64,000 nt of DNA from JAVBTT01 sp031556035 (GTDB taxonomy: Bacteria; Bacillota; Clostridia; Oscillospirales; UBA929). Below the pieces are notes generated by a model. It was not told the DNA's origin. It made no database searches and saw only the letters and a program-made list of their open reading frames with translations. This document shows positions 50,474-58,834 of the stretch, one piece after another. The position numbers and the translations under genes are program-made. Where the stretch lies: contig JAVBTT010000030.1 of the NCBI GenBank assembly GCA_031556035.1, forward strand, positions 1 through 64,000, written 5' to 3'. Each line of letters starts with the position of its first letter. Position 1 is the stretch's first letter.

Positions 50474-51791
50474 TCTTATGGCCTGTGAGACGGGCGTGTG
50501 CGGCGCAATCATGTACGACTCCAGATGCCTGCCCGCGATCATGGCGCATGTGGACTCCGAGGATTTCCAGACGGATATCTGCCGGGCGATCTTCGACACA
50601 GCCGTATCGCTCCGGGCAAAGGGGCAGGCCGTCGACCCGATCACGATCCGCCAGCACCTCAGAAGCGCCGGATACACCGACGGCAATGAGACGGAAATTC
50701 TCACAAACATCCTGGACGCCACGCCGACGGCAGCGCACGCGGAATTTTACGCAAAGGGCCTCAAGAAGATCTCGACGCTTCGCAAAGCGAACAGCCTGAT
50801 TCTCGGCGCCACGGCGGAATGCGACGACCCCGATGATCTGATCAGCCGCGTCATGGGCGGACTGTACGAACTGGGCCAGGGGCGCGAAGCCGGGGCGGTA
50901 TCTTCTGCCAAGGTTGTCGCGGAGCTGTATGAGTGGGCGCGGAATCCGGAGATTGACCAAGGCATAAAGACGGGACACGGCAAACTCGACGGCATCACCA
51001 GGGGGTTTCACGCCGGAGATTTGGTGCTGCTGGGCGCGAGGCCAAGTGTGGGGAAGTCGGCCTTCGGGTGCAATATCGCGCTTGACGCCGCGAAGTCGGG
51101 GTTTCCGTCCGTGATTTTCTCCTGCGAGATGTCCCGCCGCCAGATAGTCCAGCGGTTCCTTGCTCGCGAAGCGTGGATAGACCTATCTGCGGTTCAGAGC
51201 AAGGGCTTCCTGGACGACAGAAACCTCACGGCATCGGGAGCAATGCTGTCGCGACTCAGCACATTGCCGTGGAGCGTCGTTGACCGGTCGTGCATAACGA
51301 CGGCAGATATCCGCCGGACACTTCAAGCGATGAGTGGCGTACGTCTGGCCGTGATAGATTACCTCCAGCTTTTGAGAGGCACCGGCAAGAGTGAACGGCG
51401 CGATCTTGAGGTTGCCAAGATAAGCGGCGAGCTAAAGCAGATGGCGAGAGAGTTTGGTATACCAATTATCCTACTCTCTCAACTAAACCGTGACAAATCC
51501 GACATGGATGAACCCAGCCTCCGGGACTTCCGGGACAGTGGAGCGGTGGAGCAGGATGCCGATATGGCTATATTTCTTTGGCGCATGGAGGAGGAGCGCG
51601 ACGGTCTTACAAAAATAGGCGTCAAGGTAGCAAAAAATCGCATGGGCCGCTGCGGGACAGTGGTGATGCACTTCGAGGGGGCGCAGATGCGCTACACAGA
51701 GCTTGCCGAGGAGTACATACCCAAGTCGGCCAAAGAGAGAAGGCCTAGGAAGTGCGACGATGATTTGCCGGAACAGTGGAGGATGTCATGA
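50460..51791 (+). CDS. Replicative DNA helicase, DnaB type
   Basis: 443 residues. The N-terminal DnaB domain is followed by a RecA-fold domain with Walker A GARPSVGKSAFG (about 190-201), Walker B RLAVIDYLQLL, and SQLNRDKSDMDEPSLRDFRDSGAVEQDAD typical of DnaB. Drives phage replication forks. Overlaps the initiator-like gene. Confidence 0.93.
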   Translation: MGPIDLMACETGVCGAIMYDSRCLPAIMAHVDSEDFQTDICRAIFDTAVSLRAKGQAVDPITIRQHLRSAGYTDGNETEILTNILDATPTAAHAEFYAKGLKKISTLRKANSLILGATAECDDPDDLISRVMGGLYELGQGREAGAVSSAKVVAELYEWARNPEIDQGIKTGHGKLDGITRGFHAGDLVLLGARPSVGKSAFGCNIALDAAKSGFPSVIFSCEMSRRQIVQRFLAREAWIDLSAVQSKGFLDDRNLTASGAMLSRLSTLPWSVVDRSCITTADIRRTLQAMSGVRLAVIDYLQLLRGTGKSERRDLEVAKISGELKQMAREFGIPIILLSQLNRDKSDMDEPSLRDFRDSGAVEQDADMAIFLWRMEEERDGLTKIGVKVAKNRMGRCGTVVMHFEGAQMRYTELAEEYIPKSAKERRPRKCDDDLPEQWRMS

Positions 51792-51943
51792 GCAATGCAG
51801 AAATAGCCGCAGTGATGCGCGAGCAGGCCGTGAAGGCAAAATTTCAGGCGATGGTAGTCACCGAGGATGATGTGCGAGAGGCTTTCCTCGAAGTCAGCCG
51901 GGCCCTGCTGGAGGGTGCGGACAGACTGGAGGCCGCCCCATGA
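51788..51943 (+). CDS. Short helical phage protein
   Basis: 51 residues, overlapping the helicase stop (ATGA) and the next start (ATGA). Helical and acidic (MSNAEIAAVMREQAVKAKFQ at the start). Function unknown. Confidence 0.6.
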   Translation: MSNAEIAAVMREQAVKAKFQAMVVTEDDVREAFLEVSRALLEGADRLEAAP

Positions 51944-52317
51944 AGCAGGAGCGCATGACGGCGGAAGAGTATCGGGCCATGGACGCCCGCAAGTCAAAGT
52001 ACCGCAACCAGCGCGTGGAATCCCCGGAGGGCATTGCCTTTGACAGCAAGGCTGAATACACCCGCTACTGCGAGCTCGAGCACATGAAGCGCGGCGGGGA
52101 GATTAAGACGTTCGAGCGACAGCCCAGTTTCATCCTGATCGACGGCTCTGCGCCTGTGCGCTACCGCCCGGACTTTATTATCAATGGCAACGACGGCTCG
52201 GTGTGGGTGGAGGACGTCAAGGGCTACAGCACCCGCGAGTTTGAGCTCAAGCGCAAGCTGTGGGCGGAGAAATATCCCAATATTCCGCTGGTGATTATCC
52301 CAGCGCAGAGGAGGTAA
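51940..52317 (+). CDS. DUF1064 phage nuclease-like protein
   Basis: 125 residues. DUF1064 signature: KSKYRNQRVESPEGIAFDSK and RPDFIINGNDGSVWVEDVKG, in which E..D...E.K form a restriction-endonuclease-like active site. Thought to resolve or trim DNA in phage replication. Confidence 0.88.
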   Translation: MKQERMTAEEYRAMDARKSKYRNQRVESPEGIAFDSKAEYTRYCELEHMKRGGEIKTFERQPSFILIDGSAPVRYRPDFIINGNDGSVWVEDVKGYSTREFELKRKLWAEKYPNIPLVIIPAQRR

Positions 52318-52321
52318 TGAC

Positions 52322-53185
52322 ATGACCAAAACAAAGATCGACTGGGCGGACATGACTTGGAATCCCGTCACGGGCTGTCTGCACGAGTGCAAGTATTGCT
52401 ACGCCAAGAAGCAGACCAAGCGCTTCGAGGGGTACGACCCGGACATTAGCAGCGTTGACAAAATACGCCACTACGGGGACCTGTATGACCTGACACATTA
52501 TCCCATGCACCGGGAAACAAAGAAAGGAAGGCTCGTCGCCGCGCCGTACCCCTTTGGCTTTCTGCCAACCTTCCACCGCTACCGCCTCGGCGAGCCCGCT
52601 AAGCTAAAGAAGCCCCAAAACATCTTTGTGTGCAGCATGGCGGACTTGTTCGGTGACTGGGTGCCGGATGAGTGGATCGCGGATGTGTTTGAAGCGTGCA
52701 ACGCCGCCCCATGGCACAATTACATGTTCCTGACAAAGCATCCTGCGCGGTTCAAGTCGCTCGGATTTCCAAAGTATCCGGCCCGTCCTTCGGCTCCGTG
52801 GTTTGGATTCAGCGCCGCCAATCAACAGCAGCTAAGCGATATGGTCCTTGACGCTCAATGGCTGCCGCACAATACATTTATTTCACTGGAACCCCTCTTT
52901 GGGCCCGTTGATCTGAACAGGATAGAGCCGACCGGCAAGGACGCTTACCTTGATTTGCTCATTGGCAAGCGATCGTGGTTCATGGGGGGCGACACAAATG
53001 GAAAGCGTCTCAGGTGGGTAATCATCGGAGCGGAAACCGGCAACCGCAAAGGTAAAGTCATCCCGGAGCGCCGGTGGGTGCAGGATATCGTAGATCGGTG
53101 CTGCAAGGCGGGTGTACCGGTTTTCCTCAAAAACAGCCTCGCCGAGATTTGGGGCGAACCGCTGATCCAGGAGGTGCCGTGGTGA
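52322..53185 (+). CDS. Gp37/Gp68 family protein (DUF5131)
   Basis: 287 residues. Starts with KIDWADMTWNPVTGCLHECKYCYAK, with C19, C23 and C26 in a radical-SAM-like CxxxCxxC arrangement, and continues with the conserved CSMADLFGDWVPDEWI and IGAETGNRKGKV. Family of unknown function found in many phages; the motif suggests an Fe-S cluster. Position between DUF1064 and small genes of the replication block. Confidence 0.88.
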   Translation: MTKTKIDWADMTWNPVTGCLHECKYCYAKKQTKRFEGYDPDISSVDKIRHYGDLYDLTHYPMHRETKKGRLVAAPYPFGFLPTFHRYRLGEPAKLKKPQNIFVCSMADLFGDWVPDEWIADVFEACNAAPWHNYMFLTKHPARFKSLGFPKYPARPSAPWFGFSAANQQQLSDMVLDAQWLPHNTFISLEPLFGPVDLNRIEPTGKDAYLDLLIGKRSWFMGGDTNGKRLRWVIIGAETGNRKGKVIPERRWVQDIVDRCCKAGVPVFLKNSLAEIWGEPLIQEVPW

Positions 53186-53397
53186 GCGTACGCCACAAGC
53201 CGAGCATCCGCGACAACCCCAACAGGCTCACGATAGAGAGCGGGCGCTTTACCGGAATCATATACGAGCTTTTACAGGATCACCTCATCGTGCACTCACT
53301 CAAGGACGGGACAATCGCCACGCACAGGCGCAATGTGATGGAGTTCGTGGAGGAGCTGGCGGAGATAATGGAAATTTGGGAGGGCGTGAGGACATGA
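53182..53397 (+). CDS. Small phage protein
   Basis: 71 residues from the GTG at 53182 (CAGGAGGTG upstream, overlap with the previous stop). Predicted alpha/beta; no family recognised. Confidence 0.55.
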   Translation: MSVRHKPSIRDNPNRLTIESGRFTGIIYELLQDHLIVHSLKDGTIATHRRNVMEFVEELAEIMEIWEGVRT

Positions 53398-53654
53398 CCC
53401 GAAGCGAAATACTTGCCGCCGCCGAGTCGGCGATTTGTGGCGACCGTGAGAAGGATTACGGCGACCCGAAGGAAAACTTTGAGATGGTGGCGGGCCTGTG
53501 GTCGTGGTATCTGGGGTACAAGATCGACCCTGCCGAGGTGCCCGCGATGATGATTCTGCTAAAGATTGCCCGTGACGCCACCGGGGCGGGCAGCGACGAC
53601 AACTGGATCGACATAGCCGGATATGCGGCCCTGGCGGCGGAGGTGACGGGGTGA
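53394..53654 (+). CDS. DUF6378-type phage protein
   Basis: 86 residues from the ATG at 53394, overlapping the previous stop. Motif REKDYGDPKENFEMVAGLWS with DNWIDIAGYAALA fits the small DUF6378 family, which resembles MazG-like helical proteins. Possibly nucleotide related. Confidence 0.72.
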   Translation: MTRSEILAAAESAICGDREKDYGDPKENFEMVAGLWSWYLGYKIDPAEVPAMMILLKIARDATGAGSDDNWIDIAGYAALAAEVTG

Positions 53655-53866
53655 TCTACAGTGTGGACATAAGCGTGAAGCACACCGTATCGGCCGACCC
53701 GATATTTTGCGCGATGCTGGACGGCAAGGAGCGGAGACACTGCAAGTACGAGCATAAGGGTGCTTGCGGGCTGTTCTGCAAGGCGCTCAAGGATTCGAAC
53801 GGATGGAACATGAAGTGCGCGGAGTGCATAAAGGCGTACGAGCAGGCAAAGGGGCGCGGATTGTGA
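53651..53866 (+). CDS. Small Cys-rich phage protein
   Basis: 71 residues, overlapping its neighbours by 4 nt on each side. Several Cys (HCKYEHKGACGLFCKAL, KCAECIKAYE) suggest zinc binding. Function unknown. Confidence 0.6.
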   Translation: MIYSVDISVKHTVSADPIFCAMLDGKERRHCKYEHKGACGLFCKALKDSNGWNMKCAECIKAYEQAKGRGL

Positions 53867-54147
53867 GCAATAAAGCCGTCAGGCATTCGTCGAGATACAA
53901 AGGGCCATCCGGCGACAGCCGCCCGCCTGCCGAGATATTTGCGAAAATGGAGCGCAGGGGCGCCGAGGCGATAGCCGCGCAAGACGGGCTTAACGCATAT
54001 CTTGACGGCATGCTGGCGTCGCGCGAACTGATCAGCGGCGACGGGATGATAGAGCTGATATGGGAGACTGTTGTGTGTTGGCGTGCCAATCATGAGGTAG
54101 ACTTTGCGAAACTGGTCAAACGCATAACCCCGGCGCCGACGGAGTAG
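53863..54147 (+). CDS. Small phage protein
   Basis: 94 residues from the GTG at 53863, overlapping the previous stop (GTGA). A mostly helical protein with an N-terminal basic stretch. No family recognised. Confidence 0.55.
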   Translation: MSNKAVRHSSRYKGPSGDSRPPAEIFAKMERRGAEAIAAQDGLNAYLDGMLASRELISGDGMIELIWETVVCWRANHEVDFAKLVKRITPAPTE

Positions 54148-54162
54148 CTGCCCGCCGGATAC

Positions 54163-54178
54163 GGACCACCGGTGGTCC
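54163..54178. repeat. Palindrome before the CysH-like gene
   Basis: GGACCACCGGTGGTCC, a perfect 16-bp palindrome just upstream of the AAGGAGG site of the next gene. Possibly regulatory, or a hairpin that sets translation. Confidence 0.4.
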
Positions 54179-54197
54179 TCCATGAAGGAGGACGAAT

Positions 54198-54893
54198 ATG
54201 AGACATGTTGCAAGCGTGAGTTGGGGCAAGGACTCCACGGCGATGCTTCTGCTACTTATCGCAAAGGGATACCCCCTTGACGAGATTGTATTTTTTGATA
54301 CGGGCATGGAGTTTGACGCGGTATACAGGGTACGTGACCAGGTGCTGCCGTTATTGGCGGAGATTCCGTATACCGAGTTGCATCCCGCTGAATCTTTTGA
54401 GTACAAAATGTTCGATAGGCCCGTCCAGGAACGCGGAGGAGGAATGCATCTTGGGTATTCTTGGTGCGGAGGTCGGTGCCGATGGGGCACGACCGAAAAA
54501 CTCAAGGCGCTGAACCGTCACTGCGAGGGCGCTGTGCAGTATGTGGGGATCGCTGCCGATGAGCCGCATAGATTCGGCAAGGCCAAGCGGGAGCACAAGA
54601 CGTTACCACTTGTGACGTGGGGCCTAACCGAGAGGGATTGTAAGCGCTACTGCTACAGCAAGGGGATTCGATGGTCGGAGGGGCGGCATGAACTTTACAG
54701 GTTGCTAAAGCGGGTGTCCTGCTGGTGCTGTGCCAACAAAAATCTGCGAGAGTTGCGCAACATGTGGCGGCATCTGCCGAAATACTGGGCACGGCTGAAA
54801 GACTTACAAACCCGCACGGAGCGCCCAATGAAAGGCCCTGGCAAGAGCGTGCTTGACTTGGAGGAGAGGTTTCTCCGGGAGGCGAGGCCATGA
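54198..54893 (+). CDS. CysH-like (PAPS reductase superfamily) PP-loop protein
   Basis: 231 residues. PP-loop ATP-binding motif SWGKDSTAMLL at residues 8-18 (variant of SGGKDS), and Cys-rich parts SWCGGRCRWG and SCWCCANKN that may hold an Fe-S cluster. A role in PAPS reduction is unlikely in a phage. Candidate roles: sulfur or nucleotide chemistry in DNA modification (like DndC), or the CysH-like partner known from type IV-B csf loci. Its stop overlaps the methyltransferase start (ATGA), tying it to that gene. Confidence 0.8.
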   Translation: MRHVASVSWGKDSTAMLLLLIAKGYPLDEIVFFDTGMEFDAVYRVRDQVLPLLAEIPYTELHPAESFEYKMFDRPVQERGGGMHLGYSWCGGRCRWGTTEKLKALNRHCEGAVQYVGIAADEPHRFGKAKREHKTLPLVTWGLTERDCKRYCYSKGIRWSEGRHELYRLLKRVSCWCCANKNLRELRNMWRHLPKYWARLKDLQTRTERPMKGPGKSVLDLEERFLREARP

Positions 54894-56581
54894 CCAACAT
54901 AGACGCCCGGACGGGCAAGCCGTTGAAGCTGCTGCTTGGTGGCAGCCCATGCACGCATTGGAGCATCGCCCAAAAGAACAACCGCGAAACAGCGCCGGAG
55001 GGATTAGGTTGGGAGCTTTTCAAAAACTACTTGCTTGCAAGGGATAAATACCGCCCAGACTACTTTCTCTATGAGAACAACAAAAGCATGGCCAGAGCTA
55101 TCCGTGACCAGATTGACCGTGAGTTTACGCGCCCCTACATGGACAGCGAGGACTGGGTGCTGGTGGAGCACACCGACACCAAGGAGCTGACCCGCTGGGT
55201 CTTCCAGCACTGGCTGACGTGTGAAACGGTGCAAATTAGCCGTATTCTCATCAATTCCGCCCGTGTTTCCGCCCAGAACCGTGAACGCTACTACTGGACA
55301 AATATGCCGGGCGTGGAGCACCCAGATGACCTTGGCATCCTACTCCGTGACGTACTGGAAAGTGGAGAGGCTTGGCGAGATAAAGGTTACACCATTGATG
55401 CAAATTACCACAAAACTCTTGGGCGCATAGGCTTTGACAGCCAAGCCGGCCGCCGCAAAATGGTTGCTGAACGAGTGCCCTCACAAGTGCTGAACATTAA
55501 CCCCAGCGGTCAAGGTATGAACGGCGCAGTCATCCACACAAATGGAAAATCACGTTGTCTGACTACCAACAAGGACGAGGGTCCTAAAATCATTGAGCCT
55601 GTTTGTGTGTCCCAGCGCGGACGGTATGAGGACACCGGGCGCAGAAATGTCAAGGGCAGCGGCCCCGTTCACCAGCATTTTGAGGCACGCCCTGACGGCA
55701 AGACCAACACCCTCACGACCGTGCAAAAGGACAATTTTGTGGCAGAGCCTGTATGTTTGCGCTATGAGCGCACGGAGGAGGGTCGGCAGCTGCGTAAAGA
55801 CTACGAGGCCGGAAATATCGACCACGGATTTAATGAACACCGAGAGCTGTACCCACGCCAAGACAGCAAATCTAACACCCTTTCCACTGTGCTAAAAGAC
55901 AACCAAATATGTGAACCCGTGTTTGTTGGTGAGGCCCCTGGGCATGGTGGGAGTTATAGAAACGGAAAGCAAGCCAGCCGCCAGTATCGTGTGCATAGCT
56001 GTGACGGGAAAAGCGTGTGCCTGTCTGGAAATGGCGGCGGTCAGGGCGCAAAAACTGGGCTGTACGCCATTCCTGTGGAGTTTGATGGGGATGTGCCAAT
56101 TAGCGCCGTGAGCCGTGCGGACGGCAAGACCTACCCTGTTTATGAGGTAGTAGGCGGTCAAATCACCATTAAAGACAAAACCTACCCCATACGGCTGGAA
56201 GACGGTTTCTACATAATCCGCAAACTGACCGTGACCGAGTGTAAACGCCTCCAGACCGTGCCGGACGATTATGTTTTCCCGGTGAGTGATACCCAGGCCT
56301 ACAAAATGCTGGGCAATGGCTGGACGGTCGACGTGATAGCGCACATACTCTCATGCGCCCCCGGCATTGCCACAAGCCCGCTGGAGGTGCTGTCCATGTA
56401 TGACGGAATGTCATGCGGCCATATAGCGCTGGATAGGCTGGGGGCTAATGTGGTCAGATATTACGCGACTGAGATTGACAAGTACGCCATTCAGACCACG
56501 ATGATAAATTACCCCGATACGATACAGCTCGGGGACGCCTTTGGGGTAAGGGACGATAGATGGCGCGCCGGGAAGGAGTAA
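54890..56581 (+). CDS. Circularly permuted C5 cytosine DNA methyltransferase
   Basis: 563 residues. Motif order is permuted: motif IV with catalytic Cys (GGSPCTHWS, about 17-25), motif VI (ENN, about 62), target-recognition region with four degenerate repeats (about 200-390), motif X-like (MLGNGWTVDVIA, about 470), and last motif I/II (VLSMYDGMSCGHIALDRLGA...ATEIDKYAIQ, about 500-540). Standard enzymes start with motif I. The C-terminal end (QLGDAFG) would lead straight into the N-terminus if joined. Probably makes 5-methylcytosine, protecting phage DNA. Coupled to the CysH-like gene. Confidence 0.88.
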   Translation: MTNIDARTGKPLKLLLGGSPCTHWSIAQKNNRETAPEGLGWELFKNYLLARDKYRPDYFLYENNKSMARAIRDQIDREFTRPYMDSEDWVLVEHTDTKELTRWVFQHWLTCETVQISRILINSARVSAQNRERYYWTNMPGVEHPDDLGILLRDVLESGEAWRDKGYTIDANYHKTLGRIGFDSQAGRRKMVAERVPSQVLNINPSGQGMNGAVIHTNGKSRCLTTNKDEGPKIIEPVCVSQRGRYEDTGRRNVKGSGPVHQHFEARPDGKTNTLTTVQKDNFVAEPVCLRYERTEEGRQLRKDYEAGNIDHGFNEHRELYPRQDSKSNTLSTVLKDNQICEPVFVGEAPGHGGSYRNGKQASRQYRVHSCDGKSVCLSGNGGGQGAKTGLYAIPVEFDGDVPISAVSRADGKTYPVYEVVGGQITIKDKTYPIRLEDGFYIIRKLTVTECKRLQTVPDDYVFPVSDTQAYKMLGNGWTVDVIAHILSCAPGIATSPLEVLSMYDGMSCGHIALDRLGANVVRYYATEIDKYAIQTTMINYPDTIQLGDAFGVRDDRWRAGKE

Positions 56582-56584
56582 GCT

Positions 56585-56767
56585 ATGCGCTGGACACGCA
56601 ACAAGACAAGCGACCCCGTCACCGTCTACGTGTGGACGGCCAAGGGGTACGAGATACACGAGAGCGTCAATGGCCGGTTTGTGGCCTACGCCGGGGGCAG
56701 ATGCCTCGGGACGTACAAGACGCTTGAGGCCGCGCAGGCGGCATGTGAGAAGGAGGGCGCGATATGA
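56585..56767 (+). CDS. Small phage protein
   Basis: 60 residues with an alpha/beta pattern (VYVWTAKGYEIHESVNGRFV). Overlaps the next start by 4 nt. Function unknown. Confidence 0.6.
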   Translation: MRWTRNKTSDPVTVYVWTAKGYEIHESVNGRFVAYAGGRCLGTYKTLEAAQAACEKEGAI

Positions 56768-57183
56768 GCGACAGGTACAAATTCCGCGGGAAGCGGATAG
56801 CGACCGGCGAATGGGTGATTGGAAATGTCCTGGAAGATGCAACGGGATTGTTTATCCATGTGCTTGAGACATATAAGCACAAGGCCGGCGATACGCACAT
56901 CAGTCACACGCACAAGGTCGACCTCGACACCGTATCCCAGTGCACGGGGCTGACCGACAAAAACGGGCGGATGATCTTCGAGGGGGATGTGGTGACCGAC
57001 GGGCGCATCCAAACGAGGGTCATTGCGTGGGACGATTTGTGGGCGCAGTGGGCGGCGGACATTCTTGATGCCGACGGGGCGACGGTGGATGGTGACGAGT
57101 TGGGGATGCTGTCCAAGGCGTATTTCATCGAGGTCATCGGCAATCGCTGGGACGATGGTGATCTGTTGGGAGGGCAATCATGA
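56764..57183 (+). CDS. YopX family phage protein
   Basis: 139 residues. YopX signature: YKFRGKRIATGEWVIGNVL, VSQCTGLTDKNGRMIFEGDVV and the C-terminal EVIGNRWDD. Small protein of unknown function common in Firmicutes phages. Confidence 0.92.
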   Translation: MSDRYKFRGKRIATGEWVIGNVLEDATGLFIHVLETYKHKAGDTHISHTHKVDLDTVSQCTGLTDKNGRMIFEGDVVTDGRIQTRVIAWDDLWAQWAADILDADGATVDGDELGMLSKAYFIEVIGNRWDDGDLLGGQS

Positions 57184-57338
57184 GAATCTATCACCCTATG
57201 ATCGGCGAGACTCGCGTCAAGACCCGGTTCCTGTTTTTGCCCGTCAGGATCGGCGATCAAACCCGCTGGCTGGAGCGGGCGACATGGGAGGAGGGTTATA
57301 TCGGCGTGTGGGAGAAGAAGTGGTGGGTGAGTAAATGA
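57180..57338 (+). CDS. Short phage protein
   Basis: 52 residues, overlapping the YopX gene stop and the next start by 4 nt each. Aromatic-rich C-terminus (GYIGVWEKKWWVSK). Function unknown. Confidence 0.6.
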   Translation: MRIYHPMIGETRVKTRFLFLPVRIGDQTRWLERATWEEGYIGVWEKKWWVSK

Positions 57339-57580
57339 CTATCGCTGAGGTGGCCAGGCGAGCGCGTGAGGCGGGCACGTCATATGGGAAATATGTGACG
57401 ACCCTGTCCAAGGAGCGCCCGCCGGAACGCAAGCAGATACCCAAGAGGATGTGCGTATGGTGCGGCGGGGATATCATCTGGGGCAGCGCCAATAAGAAGT
57501 ATTGCAGCTACCAGTGCAAACTGGACAGGGATCGTCAAATCAGGCTGATCAAAAAGGCGATAGGGGAAGGAGTGTTATGA
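57335..57580 (+). CDS. Small zinc-finger phage protein
   Basis: 81 residues. HTH-like N-terminus (MTIAEVARRAREAGTSYGKYV) and a CVWCGGDI...KYCSYQC zinc finger, as in MerR/PHD-like phage regulators. Function unknown. Confidence 0.65.
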   Translation: MTIAEVARRAREAGTSYGKYVTTLSKERPPERKQIPKRMCVWCGGDIIWGSANKKYCSYQCKLDRDRQIRLIKKAIGEGVL

Positions 57581-57771
57581 ACATGGCGGGTAAAACAGAC
57601 TGCTTCGCATACTGCGGAAAGGCAACTAAGGCGTGTGACGTGCTTAAGGTGCCGCAGTGCGAGGGCGACAAGTGCAAGTTTTACAAGACCAAGGAGCAGT
57701 ATGACGCTGACGCGAAAAGAGCTGCTGAAGCCTGCGGGAGTCCGTACCGGCCGGGAAGGAAATCGGCATAA
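57577..57771 (+). CDS. Small Cys-rich phage protein
   Basis: 64 residues from the ATG at 57577 behind GGGGAAGGAG. CFAYCGKATKACDVL and CEGDKCKFYK resemble a small zinc-binding module frequent in phages. Function unknown. Confidence 0.65.
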   Translation: MNMAGKTDCFAYCGKATKACDVLKVPQCEGDKCKFYKTKEQYDADAKRAAEACGSPYRPGRKSA

Positions 57772-57856
57772 CAAAAAGACCGCCCTTTCGGACGGCCCAC
57801 AAGGTATAGTGGTTCTGGCAAATCTATTATACCACAGGAACGGAGGGCGGCGCAAG

Positions 57857-58267
57857 ATGACAAAGCAAGAGCTGAGGGAGTATCGGCTGATCAGGCGAGA
57901 GCTCCAGCAGTTACGGGAGAGCCGAGAGTATTTTTACTCAAAGGCGGAACGCAGCACCCGCTCCCCTAGCCGGGCGCCCGCGTTTGGCGGAGATCACGAC
58001 CCGCTGCCCGACATCATTGACAAGGTGGACGCGGTGGAGGCGGTCATCCGCCCCAAGGAGGCGGCGCTCGCGCAGCTGTCCGTGCGCATAGAGCGGATCA
58101 TTGACAGCCTGCCGATAACGGAGCGCGTCATCATGCGGGCGAGGTACACCGAGGGCAGGTACTTTAAGGGGTGGGTTGCTGTAGCGATGAGCCTGGGGCT
58201 GTCTGAAAGCCATGTGAAAAGAATCCACGGAAATATTTTAGAAAAAATAAGAAATGATACTCGATGA
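57857..58267 (+). CDS. DUF1492/ArpU-like late-gene regulator
   Basis: 136 residues from the ATG at 57857, behind GGAGGGCGG. Helical N-terminus and a sigma-70 region 4-like HTH at the C-terminus (ITERVIMRARYTEG...VAVAMSLGLSESHVKRIHGNILEKI). This group switches on late phage genes. It is the last gene before a non-coding gap and the packaging genes. Confidence 0.82.
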   Translation: MTKQELREYRLIRRELQQLRESREYFYSKAERSTRSPSRAPAFGGDHDPLPDIIDKVDAVEAVIRPKEAALAQLSVRIERIIDSLPITERVIMRARYTEGRYFKGWVAVAMSLGLSESHVKRIHGNILEKIRNDTR

Positions 58268-58295
58268 TACTTTTGATCGTTTATACTGGTATCAT
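58254..58295. promoter_or_regulatory. ATGATAC repeats at the late-gene boundary
   Basis: ATGATAC occurs at 58254 and 58264 (10 nt apart) and inverted as GTATCAT at 58289. They lie at the end of the DUF1492 gene and in the gap before the late genes. Possible binding sites of that regulator. Confidence 0.4.
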
Positions 58296-58339
58296 GCATT
58301 GATTTACTTTTTCGCTTTTCTCCATTCTTTACCCCACTA

Positions 58340-58368
58340 GGCCACCCACACAGGGTGGTCATTTCTTT
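58340..58368 (+). terminator. Possible terminator of the early operon
   Basis: GGCCACCC and GGGTGGTC with a 5-nt loop, followed by ATTTCTTT. Directly precedes the HNH gene. Confidence 0.5.
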
Positions 58369-58387
58369 GGGCGGAGGTGATGCGGCG

Positions 58388-58798
58388 ATGCTGATTCCAC
58401 TCAGGCCGTGCAACAAGACGGGGTGCGGACGGCTTACTCGTGATAAGTACTGCCCAGAGCACAAGCCAAAGGTGGAGACCCGGGGAAGCGCGAGCAGCAG
58501 AGGATACACTAGCAAGTGGCGCTGGGCGAGCAAGGCTTATCTGATAGATCGTCCATTCTGCGTGTCATGCGCCGCCAAGGGGTTCCCGCATGTCATGGCG
58601 ACGGTGGTGGATCACAGGATACCGCACAGGGGCGACATGGCTTTGTTCTGGGACAAGGGCAACTGGCAATCGATGTGCAAACCGTGCCACGACCGCAAGA
58701 CAGCGACCGAGGACGGGGGTTTTGGCAACAGGGTACCCCCCCACCCGATAAAGTTTTTACTGATGCTCTGGGGACCGCGTCGGGGGTCGTGCGTATAA
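58388..58798 (+). CDS. Phage HNH endonuclease
   Basis: 136 residues from the ATG at 58388 behind GGCGGAGGTG. Zinc/HNH core: FCVSCAAKG, VDHRIPHRGD, WQSMCKPCHDRKT. In HK97-like phages such an enzyme sits just before the terminase genes and helps in packaging. Confidence 0.92.
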   Translation: MLIPLRPCNKTGCGRLTRDKYCPEHKPKVETRGSASSRGYTSKWRWASKAYLIDRPFCVSCAAKGFPHVMATVVDHRIPHRGDMALFWDKGNWQSMCKPCHDRKTATEDGGFGNRVPPHPIKFLLMLWGPRRGSCV

Positions 58799-58834
58799 AA
58801 TCATTTAACATCAAGATTTCGGGGAGGTGGGGTC

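Noticed and set aside
54198..54893. Host sulfate-assimilation CysH gene
   Set aside because: It lies within the phage early operon, has a variant PP-loop and other Cys motifs, and no sulfate genes are near.
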